From: Emticicia sp031378715
GTDB lineage: Bacteria; Bacteroidota; Bacteroidia; Cytophagales; Spirosomataceae
NCBI GenBank assembly: GCA_031378715.1
Contig: JANNEN010000467.1
Location: forward strand, 1-9,197
Reading direction: 5' to 3'
Length of the DNA: 9,197 nucleotides
Below are positions 1 to 5,492 of this stretch, piece by piece. The position numbers and the translations under genes are program-made. The notes below the pieces were generated by a model. The model saw only the letters and a list, made by a program, of their open reading frames with translations. It was not told the origin of the DNA and searched no databases. Within the stretch, counting starts at the first letter, position 1. Each line of letters starts with the position of its first letter.

Positions 1-738
1 GATTTGTTTTTTGTCGAAACCAATATTCAGCAAACTTTTGAGGCGAGAGTCGTCATTGGGGCATACGGTAAACGAGCCAAACTTGACAAAGTTTTGTATC
101 GTGAATTTCCATCGCAAGATGATGCTTTCGTGGGCGTGAAATATCATATAAAGTATGATTTTCCGAAGGATTTGATTTCACTTCATAATTTTGACGGAGG
201 CTACTGCGGCATTTCGGCAATTGAGGCTGACAAATATTGTTTATGTTATTTATCCAACCGAAACAACATCAAGCAGAGTGGGGGAGTAGCCGAAATGGAG
301 CAAGAATTTATGGTTAAAAATCCCTTTTTGAAAGATATTTTCACGAATGCCGAGTTTATTTACGAACGCCCGCTGGTTATCAATGAAATAATTTTCACAA
401 AAAAGTCAGCCGTTCACAACCACATTCTAATGATTGGTGACACGGCTGGTTTGATAACGCCGCTTGCAGGTAACGGAATGTCGATTGCCATTCGGGCGGG
501 CGTGATGGTATCTGACTTGATTGAAAGATTCTTGAAAAATGAAATCAATCGAACGCAAATGGAATCGTCTTATACTGCCGAATGGAACGATAATTTCAGA
601 AATAGACTTTGGCGAGGCCGACAACTGCAAAAATTATTTGGCTCAGAACGCTACTCAAATTTAGCAGTTTCGGCACTTCGGGCATTGCCGTTTCTGCTAA
701 AACCAATCGTCAGCCAAACACACGGAAAAGTTCTATAA
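1..738 (+). CDS. NAD(P)/FAD-dependent oxidoreductase (geranylgeranyl reductase-like), 5' partial
   Basis: This is the C-terminal 245 codons of a group A flavoprotein; the N-terminal GxGxxG dinucleotide-binding motif lies off the left edge, so the true start is not visible. Counting from the first codon in the window, residues 17-25 (VVIGAYGKR) fit the second FAD-contact motif that is usually GADG. Residues 146-160 (GDTAGLITPLAGNGM) are the classic GD motif contacting the FAD ribityl chain, followed by a helix with IAIRAG. This arrangement is typical of the geranylgeranyl reductase / aromatic-ring hydroxylase superfamily. The substrate cannot be read from the sequence. From memory, Bacteroidota relatives often sit beside a type III polyketide synthase and a methyltransferase, but the upstream neighbours are outside the window. 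The gene ends with TAA, 30 bp from the convergent queE stop. Family call is firm, function open. Confidence 0.85.
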   Translation, partial: DLFFVETNIQQTFEARVVIGAYGKRAKLDKVLYREFPSQDDAFVGVKYHIKYDFPKDLISLHNFDGGYCGISAIEADKYCLCYLSNRNNIKQSGGVAEMEQEFMVKNPFLKDIFTNAEFIYERPLVINEIIFTKKSAVHNHILMIGDTAGLITPLAGNGMSIAIRAGVMVSDLIERFLKNEINRTQMESSYTAEWNDNFRNRLWRGRQLQKLFGSERYSNLAVSALRALPFLLKPIVSQTHGKVL

Positions 739-743
739 GGTTT

Positions 744-768
744 TGCCCCTTGATTTTGGAGAGGGGTT
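744..768. terminator. Possible weak hairpin between convergent stops
   Basis: CCCCT at 746-750 pairs with AGGGG at 762-766, giving a 5 bp GC-rich stem with an 11-nt loop in the 30 bp between the oxidoreductase stop and the queE stop. A short TTT follows on the plus strand and a run of A on that strand is absent, so it would serve the oxidoreductase better than queE. The position suits a terminator, but the stem is short and there is no long U tract. Confidence 0.25.
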
Positions 769-1380
769 TCAAGGAATATTCAAAAACTTGTGCGTCTGCA
801 AACTCACTCGCCACTGCGGATTCGCTTTGATGTATTCTACAATTATTGGTTGCATTTTCTCCCGCTTACTCCATTCGGGTTGGAGTAAAAGTTGGCAATT
901 TGGGTTTACTAATTTGGCATATTTTTCAGCAAATTTAAAATCAGATTGGTTATAAATTATGATTTTCAACTCATTTGCTTGCTCAAAGATACTCGGGTGA
1001 GCTTCCTTAAATTTCTTTGGTGAAAAACAGACCCAATCCCAAGTTCCCGACATCGGATACGCCCCCGAAGTTTCGATATTTGTCTGAAATCCTGCCTCTT
1101 GAAGTGTTGTAGTTAAATTCTCTAAGTCGTACATCAAAGGTTCACCGCCCGTAATTACTGCCAAACGACCAGCGTGTTGTGAGGCATTTTGTACTATTTC
1201 CTGAATAGTTTGTTGTGGGTGAACGCTTGCGTCCCACGATTCCTTGACATCACACCAAACGCAACCAACATCACAGCCGCCCAATCGTACAAAATACGCC
1301 GCTCGCCCCGCATGAAACCCCTCGCCTTGTAAGGTGTAAAAGGCTTCCATTACAGGTAATTTATTCTCAATCAAGTTCAT
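769..1380 (-). CDS. queE: 7-carboxy-7-deazaguanine synthase QueE (radical SAM)
   Basis: QueE converts 6-carboxy-5,6,7,8-tetrahydropterin to 7-carboxy-7-deazaguanine, the ring-contraction step on the way to preQ0 and the tRNA base queuosine; it is cytosolic and uses SAM and a 4Fe-4S cluster. The 203 residues fit the family's usual 200-225. Near the N-terminus, YTLQGEGFHAG (15-25) is the QueE substrate-binding signature. C36, C40 and C43 form the CX3CX2C radical SAM cluster motif, followed by WCD. TGGEP (77-81) is the SAM-binding motif, and NIETSG further on matches the family. The ATG at 1380 places this signature at the normal distance from the start; M11 (MEAFYTLQGEG) is a possible but less likely alternative. 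No queC, queD or queF lies in the window, so it appears to be transcribed alone, divergently from ispG. Confidence 0.95.
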   Translation of the reverse strand: MNLIENKLPVMEAFYTLQGEGFHAGRAAYFVRLGGCDVGCVWCDVKESWDASVHPQQTIQEIVQNASQHAGRLAVITGGEPLMYDLENLTTTLQEAGFQTNIETSGAYPMSGTWDWVCFSPKKFKEAHPSIFEQANELKIIIYNQSDFKFAEKYAKLVNPNCQLLLQPEWSKREKMQPIIVEYIKANPQWRVSLQTHKFLNIP

Positions 1381-1566
1381 CTTTTATTAAAATATCTGCA
1401 AAAATACCAAAAAACCACCAAAATCCGATAATAAACGTAATAGTTCATAAATTTTTCAACCAATGCCTCGCAATAATTGTTACATTCATAACTAAATTTG
1501 TAGCTCAAAGTTATTTTTTCAGCCTTGAATTTACAGATACGTTAAAGTCGAGAAAAACTCTTTTTT
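1381..1566. promoter_or_regulatory. Divergent queE/ispG intergenic region
   Basis: The 186 bp gap carries boxes resembling the Bacteroidota -7 consensus TAnnTTTG in both directions. On the plus strand TAAATTTG (1493-1500) would start an ispG transcript near 1507. On the minus strand TAACTTTG (1513-1506) and TATTTTTG (1406-1399) face queE. None has a good TTTG/TTG -33 partner at the expected spacing, so these are -7 matches only. I see no preQ1 riboswitch fold upstream of queE and no strong ribosome binding site before either ATG. Confidence 0.4.
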
Positions 1567-3588
1567 ATGTCAGAAGCATCACAGAAAAAATATTGTCAGT
1601 CGCTTACCGAATATTCACGTCGGGTCACGAATCAAATTAAAATTGGTGATTTAGATTTGGGTTCTGATTTCCCGATTCGGGTGCAATCAATGACCACCGT
1701 TGATACGATGGACACCCTTGGCTCGGTCGAACAAACTATCCGAATGATTGAAAGTGGCTGCGAATTGGTCAGAATTACTGCTCCGAGTGTCAAGGAAGCC
1801 CAAAATCTTGAAAATATTAAAAAAGAATTACGTCGCCGTGGATACAATGTGCCGTTGGTGGCTGACATACATTTTACGCCCAACGCTGCCGAGTTGGCCG
1901 CCCGAATCGTAGAGAAAGTTCGGATAAATCCTGGCAATTATGCCGATAAAAAACGCTTTGAGGTCATTGATTACACCGAAGCGAGTTATGCCGTGGAGCT
2001 TGACCGAATCAGAGAACGTTTTTTGCCACTCATAAAAATTTGCAAAGAATACGGCACGGCTATGCGAATTGGCACAAATCACGGCTCGCTTTCTGACCGA
2101 ATTTTGAGCCGCTACGGTGATACGCCCCTCGGCATGGTGGAGTCGGCCTTGGAGTTTTTGCGAATTTGTGAAGACGAAAACTATTTCAACGTTGTTATTT
2201 CCATGAAATCCTCAAATCCGCAGGTGATGGTGCAAGCCTACCGCTTGTTGGTGCAGCGGCTCGACGAAGAAAAACTAAAACCGTATCCGCTACATTTGGG
2301 CGTAACCGAAGCGGGCGAGGGCGAAGATGGACGAATAAAATCGGCAATGGGCATCGGAACGCTCCTCGAAGATGGCCTCGGCGATACCGTGCGAGTGAGC
2401 CTGACGGAAGACCCAGAATTTGAAGCTCCCGTTGCCAAATCGTTAATTTACAAGAGTTCTGAATTAAGACTTCTGAACCGTTCGTCCTACGATTCTAAGT
2501 TGAGTAGTACAAAACACAAGATTCAACATTCAGCATTCAGCATTCAAACAAATCCTTATCAATATACAAGACGTGAAACCTTTGAAGTGGGTAATTTTGG
2601 CGGAATAAACGTGCCACGAGTAATTGCCGATTATTCACAAATTGAGGTGACAGATTATGAAGACTTGAAGCCAATTGGTTATTTCTATTTGCCCTTGCCC
2701 GACAAGTGGCGAATGAACGATTTGGGAGCCGATTATATTTTTTCTGGCAATACGCCAAATCCGTTTATGCTGCCCAATGGCTTGAAAGAAATTTTGAATT
2801 ATGAAACTTGGCTATTGCTAACAGATAAAATTAATGCCTTTCCATTGTTTTCGGTAGAAGAATTTTTCAATCCTGCGAAACAATTACATCAAACAATCAA
2901 TTTCTTAACTATTATGATTGATGATTTGACACCAGTTTTTGTTGAATACCTCAAAGATTACACAAACGTAGTATTGGTTGCCGAAGCCACGAGCAATGTA
3001 CCAATGATTGAATTACGAAGTTTGTATTTTAGTTTATTGACGCATAAAATTAAAAATCCAGCCGTTTTAAGAAAAAAATACGAAAATTTGTCCGATAGTG
3101 ATTTCCAGTTGTACAGTGCAACCGATTTTGGCGGAGTGCTAATAGAAGGATTTGGCGATGGAATTTTGTTTGATTTACCTGATTTAACTTCAAAACCTGA
3201 ATCGCTCGAAAGACTCAAAACTTATAATAATACCGCTTTTGGAGTTTTACAAGCTGCTCGTACCCGCATGAGCAAAGCCGAGTATATTAGTTGCCCATCG
3301 TGTGGACGTACGCTTTTTGATTTGCAAGAAACTACGGCCATGATTCGCAAGCGTACGGACCATTTGAAAGGCGTTAAAATCGGGATTATGGGTTGCATCG
3401 TAAACGGCCCAGGCGAAATGGCCGATGCTGACTACGGATATGTGGGTATTGGAAAAGATAAAATCGCTTTGTATCGTGGGCAAATGGTTATGAAAAAGTC
3501 GGTTCATGCCGATAATGCCGTTAATGAATTGGTTGAACTCATCAAAGAAGATGGTCGTTGGTTTGAGCAGGATATTGTGGAAATTTAG
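1567..3588 (+). CDS. ispG: 4-hydroxy-3-methylbut-2-en-1-yl diphosphate synthase IspG (GcpE), long three-domain form
   Basis: IspG reductively converts methylerythritol cyclodiphosphate to HMBPP, the penultimate step of MEP isoprenoid synthesis, in the cytosol with electrons from ferredoxin or flavodoxin. The TIM-barrel domain shows VQSMTTVDTMDT, VPLVADIHF and VRINPGN. The C-terminal cluster domain keeps all expected ligands: C576 and C579 (CPSC), C610 (MGC) and E617 (NGPGE). At 673 residues it is far longer than the roughly 370-residue proteobacterial enzyme because of an inserted domain (about residues 335-545), the plant/Chlamydia/Bacteroidota form. Residues 296-328, just before that domain's NPYQYTRRET start, are serine- and lysine-rich and end in a translated nucleotide repeat (see the repeat at 2521). 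No frameshift is visible. The start follows a T run with no Shine-Dalgarno, and the N-terminal SLTEYSRRVTNQIKIG is the usual beginning for this family. Confidence 0.96.
   Translation: MSEASQKKYCQSLTEYSRRVTNQIKIGDLDLGSDFPIRVQSMTTVDTMDTLGSVEQTIRMIESGCELVRITAPSVKEAQNLENIKKELRRRGYNVPLVADIHFTPNAAELAARIVEKVRINPGNYADKKRFEVIDYTEASYAVELDRIRERFLPLIKICKEYGTAMRIGTNHGSLSDRILSRYGDTPLGMVESALEFLRICEDENYFNVVISMKSSNPQVMVQAYRLLVQRLDEEKLKPYPLHLGVTEAGEGEDGRIKSAMGIGTLLEDGLGDTVRVSLTEDPEFEAPVAKSLIYKSSELRLLNRSSYDSKLSSTKHKIQHSAFSIQTNPYQYTRRETFEVGNFGGINVPRVIADYSQIEVTDYEDLKPIGYFYLPLPDKWRMNDLGADYIFSGNTPNPFMLPNGLKEILNYETWLLLTDKINAFPLFSVEEFFNPAKQLHQTINFLTIMIDDLTPVFVEYLKDYTNVVLVAEATSNVPMIELRSLYFSLLTHKIKNPAVLRKKYENLSDSDFQLYSATDFGGVLIEGFGDGILFDLPDLTSKPESLERLKTYNNTAFGVLQAARTRMSKAEYISCPSCGRTLFDLQETTAMIRKRTDHLKGVKIGIMGCIVNGPGEMADADYGYVGIGKDKIALYRGQMVMKKSVHADNAVNELVELIKEDGRWFEQDIVEI
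2521..2549 (+). repeat. Tandem 7-bp repeat (RCATTCA) inside ispG
   Basis: After a leading ATTCA (2521-2525) come three consecutive heptamers: ACATTCA (2526-2532), GCATTCA (2533-2539) and GCATTCA (2540-2546), then AAC. The unit length is not a multiple of three, so the copies are read in three different frames, producing the residues IQHSAFSIQT (319-328). Three units equal seven codons, so the block stays in frame only in multiples of three copies. The sequence looks like intergenic repeat DNA rather than protein-driven repetition. It sits in the linker before the inserted domain, where extra residues should be tolerated. Confidence 0.7.
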
Positions 3589-3599
3589 AACTAAAAATG

Positions 3600-3624
3600 C
3601 TTAGTGAATCTTAGTCCCTTAGTG
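3600..3624 (+). repeat. Triple CTTAGT short repeat downstream of ispG
   Basis: CTTAGTG (3600-3606), CTTAGTC (3610-3616) and CTTAGTG (3618-3624) lie 11 bp after the ispG stop, in the 72 bp gap before the next gene. The style, short units with 1-3 bp spacers, is like interspersed intergenic repeats I recall from Bacteroidota genomes. No T-rich hairpin terminator and no good promoter box is visible in the gap, so readthrough from ispG into the following genes is possible. Confidence 0.5.
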
Positions 3625-3660
3625 GTTCAATAAATAGAGATAGATACTTTAAATAAAAAT

Positions 3661-3858
3661 ATGATGTTAAGTAAACTAAAAGAGTTCTTTTCAATTGGCC
3701 CTGTATTTAGTTATTTCTTTCGAATCTTCAAGAAAGATACCGAAGGGAAATATCCGCATAATTTCAACTTAAAAATGATGCACGGAATCAACAAAATATC
3801 AATCGTGATGTTTTTGTTTTGTGTCATTATCATGGTTACACGATGTGCTACAAGGTAA
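3661..3858 (+). CDS. Small membrane protein, 65 aa (DUF6728-like)
   Basis: A 65-residue protein with one predicted membrane segment at about residues 46-60 (ISIVMFLFCVIIMVT), preceded by a basic, aromatic-rich region (KEFFSIGPVFSYFFRIFKK) and the stretch NFNLKMMHGINK. The layout suggests an N-in single-pass inner-membrane protein with a very short periplasmic tail. The composition and the pattern GPVFxYFFR...NFNxKxMHxINKISIxMFL resemble, from memory, the small Bacteroidota family DUF6728, which has no assigned function; I could not verify this. It is a real gene rather than chance because it heads a tightly spaced cluster: its TAA is 7 bp before the YjbR start. Two ATG codons open the frame, so the start is 3661 or 3664. 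No ribosome binding site is recognisable. Confidence 0.75.
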   Translation: MMLSKLKEFFSIGPVFSYFFRIFKKDTEGKYPHNFNLKMMHGINKISIVMFLFCVIIMVTRCATR

Positions 3859-3865
3859 ATAAGCA

Positions 3866-4216
3866 ATGGATTTAGAAACTTTCAGAGAATACTGCTTGGC
3901 AAAAAAAGGCGTAACCGAAGAGCTCCCTTTTGACCCCGATACGCTTGTGTACAAGGTCATGGGCAAGATTTTTGCTTTGACGGGCTTTGACTTTGTGAGT
4001 ATTAATTTGAAAAATACCCCCGAGAAAAACCAAGAACTCCGAGCCGAATATGACTCTGTGGTAGCGGGATACCACATGAGTAAAGTTCATTGGAACACCG
4101 TTTTGATTAATGGCGGAGCTAAAGATGCAATTTTACGTGAATGGATTGATGAATCCTACGATATTGTGGCGAACAATTTGACGAAAAAAATCAAAGAAGA
4201 ATTAAAAAATCTTTAA
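3866..4216 (+). CDS. MmcQ/YjbR family protein
   Basis: A 116-residue protein of the MmcQ/YjbR family (CyaY-like fold, sometimes called DNA-binding, physiological role unproven). The family pattern is visible throughout: an N-terminal helix with FREYCLAKKGVTEELPF (5-21), then DTLVYKVMGKIFALT (25-39), a middle strand FVSINLK, then the loop VVAGYHMSKVHWNTVLING (about 65-83), and the C-terminal helix LREWIDESYDIVANNLTKKIKEEL. Full-length members are 110-120 residues, so this one is complete. It has no signal peptide or membrane segment and should be cytosolic. An AAGG about 10 nt upstream could assist initiation. It lies 7 bp after the small membrane protein gene and 4 bp before the TPR gene, so co-transcription is nearly certain. 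No catalytic residues can be assigned. Confidence 0.92.
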   Translation: MDLETFREYCLAKKGVTEELPFDPDTLVYKVMGKIFALTGFDFVSINLKNTPEKNQELRAEYDSVVAGYHMSKVHWNTVLINGGAKDAILREWIDESYDIVANNLTKKIKEELKNL

Positions 4217-4220
4217 TACC

Positions 4221-4793
4221 ATGGAGGCAATCCTCATCGGCATACCGTTTCTGACCTACATCTATCTAAGAGTTAGATTGGGGAATGACATCTCGCACCA
4301 AGAGCGAGATGAGGTCTTGTTTCGGGAAGGAATTGAACTTTTCAATGCTGAGGAATGTGTCAAATCCTTTCGTTATTTTGAGGCAATCGTGAAAGATTAC
4401 CCAAAATCAGCAACGGCATATTTTTACCGAGCCAAATGTCATTATTATTTTGAAAACTGGGAAGCTGCACTCCTTGATTTTGAAAAGACACTTCGTATTG
4501 ATAATTCTATCGCTGAGGCGTATTTGCAGAAAGCGAATTGCTATTATATGCTTGAAGACTATAAAATGACCCTTTTTGAGTTGAAAAGAGCGTCAAGAAT
4601 GTACCTTAGCAAAAATCCCGATGTGATAAGATTTATAGGAGAATTAGAATTTCGGGGTGGGGATTTTGAAAGTGCCGAAAAAAGTCTTAAAATTGCCTCA
4701 GATTTGGGCGATGACCAATCGAAGGCACTATTGCAAACATTATTTGTAGGAAATATTCGGAATATTTCAAGGTATGGAAATGAACGAGATTGA
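4221..4793 (+). CDS. TPR repeat protein with N-terminal hydrophobic anchor
   Basis: A 190-residue tetratricopeptide repeat protein. Residues 4-16 (ILIGIPFLTYIYL) form a short hydrophobic stretch that could anchor it in the inner membrane, or be a poor signal sequence with no clear cleavage site. Four helical repeat pairs follow at about 30-62, 64-97, 98-131 and 134-167. Repeat 2 shows the best consensus (AYFYRAKCHYYFENWEAALLDFEKTLRIDN), and repeat 3 begins AEAYLQKANCYYMLEDY. TPR arrays bind other proteins, so a scaffolding or adaptor role is likely, but the partner is unknown. The gene begins 4 bp after the yjbR-like gene, and its last 20 bp overlap the next gene in another frame, which suggests coupled translation. 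If the ATG at 4221 were wrong the anchor would be lost; no other start fits the spacing better. Confidence 0.88.
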   Translation: MEAILIGIPFLTYIYLRVRLGNDISHQERDEVLFREGIELFNAEECVKSFRYFEAIVKDYPKSATAYFYRAKCHYYFENWEAALLDFEKTLRIDNSIAEAYLQKANCYYMLEDYKMTLFELKRASRMYLSKNPDVIRFIGELEFRGGDFESAEKSLKIASDLGDDQSKALLQTLFVGNIRNISRYGNERD

Positions 4794-5199
4794 GTATCTT
4801 TTTGTGTACGGAACGCTGCTAAGTGAGTACGGTGATAAAGAATCCCATCAATGGGTCAGTAAGCACGCCGAGTACATTGGCAAGGCCAAAATGGAGGGCA
4901 AGATGTACATGGTCGATTATTACCCTGGTATTATTCCCTGCCAAATTGGCGAACATTATTACGTCAGAGGCGAACTTTACCGACTAAAAGAACCCGACAA
5001 GTTATTTAGCTTTTTGGACCACTACGAAGAATACAATCCCGTTGATGCTGCCCACTCGGAGTACGTCCGCAAACAAGCCCAAGTCTTCCTAAAAAACGAC
5101 CCCAACGAATACACGGCTTGGGTATATTTCTTCAATCAATCGGTTGAAGATTTGGAGTTTATGCCCAAAGGTGATTTTTTGAATGAGTACCACAAGTAG
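4774..5199 (+). CDS. Gamma-glutamylcyclotransferase (GGCT/AIG2-like) family protein
   Basis: A cytosolic protein of 141 residues with the gamma-glutamylcyclotransferase fold. YLFVYGTLL (8-16) is the substrate-binding loop normally written YGSL/YGTL. E85 in LDHYEEY (81-87) matches the catalytic glutamate that acts as general acid/base when gamma-glutamyl amides are cyclised to 5-oxoproline. MYMVDYYPGI and the C-terminal AWVYFFN strand also fit. Substrate is uncertain: members act on gamma-glutamyl dipeptides, glutathione or gamma-glutamylamines, and many are untested. It overlaps the TPR gene by 20 bp. The start may be 4774 or the second ATG at 4780: an AAGG at 4769-4772 lies 1 nt before the first but 7 nt before the second, which favours 4780 if it acts as a Shine-Dalgarno. 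Last gene of the cluster. Confidence 0.88.
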   Translation: MEMNEIEYLFVYGTLLSEYGDKESHQWVSKHAEYIGKAKMEGKMYMVDYYPGIIPCQIGEHYYVRGELYRLKEPDKLFSFLDHYEEYNPVDAAHSEYVRKQAQVFLKNDPNEYTAWVYFFNQSVEDLEFMPKGDFLNEYHK

Positions 5200-5309
5200 T
5201 TAATTATGGTGTACACCTATACCTTTAAATTCTTTTCATAATCATAAAAAGTGTTCTTCTGTTGAAGGGTTATTATTCAGCCTTACTACTTACGGGCTAT
5301 TAAGTAATG

Positions 5310-5338
5310 TTTAATGATAAATGTTGAATATTTAATGA
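5310..5338. repeat. TTTAATGA direct repeat flanking an ATTCAACATT-type core
   Basis: TTTAATGA occurs at 5310-5317 and again at 5331-5338, a 21 bp period. Between them lies AAATGTTGAATA, whose reverse complement contains ATTCAACATTT. The 10-mer ATTCAACATT is the same as the start of the ispG internal repeat at 2521-2530, in opposite orientation. The match is short and in AT-rich DNA, so relatedness is suggestive only. Confidence 0.4.
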
Positions 5339-5475
5339 CGTAGAATGCTTATAATAAGCAAGTTAACTAAATTTAAAATGTCGATTATTTCTATTCAACT
5401 ACTTACTACAAATTCATATGCTGTCATATTAATTTTTTTTTGCAAATTTAACACTTTTGTGAAAATATAAAATTT

Positions 5476-5490
5476 ACCCTTTTCAAAGGT
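5476..5490 (-). terminator. Possible glnN transcription terminator
   Basis: Read on the minus strand, ACCTTT-GAA-AAGGGT folds into a 6 bp stem with one G-T pair and a 3-nt loop, beginning 2 bp after the glnN TAA. It is followed by AAATTTTATATTTTC, moderately T-rich but not a clean T tract. The position is right for a terminator; the stem is weak. Confidence 0.35.
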
Positions 5491-5492
5491 TA

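Larger units (their letters stand above)
5200..5492. other. Gene-free convergent gap between the GGCT-like gene and glnN
   Basis: These 293 bp are strongly AT-rich and hold no plausible coding frame and no recognisable RNA gene. Visible structure is limited to a perfect 10-bp palindrome GGTGTACACC (5208-5217), a small stem-loop TGCTTA/TAAGCA (5346-5360), a short direct repeat of TTTAATGA (5310-5317 and 5331-5338), a T run at about 5432-5441, and the hairpin at 5476-5490 that may end glnN transcription. The region may simply be the 3' ends of two converging transcripts. Confidence 0.6.

Noticed and set aside
4..6. TTG at position 4 as the start codon of the oxidoreductase
   Set aside because: The frame is open to the window edge and the N-terminal FAD-binding fold is missing, so the gene clearly begins upstream.
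743..955. Plus-strand open frames over the 3' part of queE
   Set aside because: They are antisense to a well-supported queE and show no recognisable domain.
1381..1566. Possible preQ1 riboswitch before queE
   Set aside because: I looked for the small GC stem followed by the A-rich tail pseudoknot on the minus strand and found no convincing match.
1550..1566. GAG-AAAAA-CTC followed by six T just before the ispG ATG, like a miniature terminator or attenuator
   Set aside because: The stem is only three pairs and would not be stable; the T run is ordinary for this AT-rich leader.
5208..5217. Perfect palindrome GGTGTACACC after the GGCT-like gene
   Set aside because: A 10-bp palindrome is expected several times by chance in 9 kb, it lacks a loop for a useful hairpin, and no promoter is next to it.
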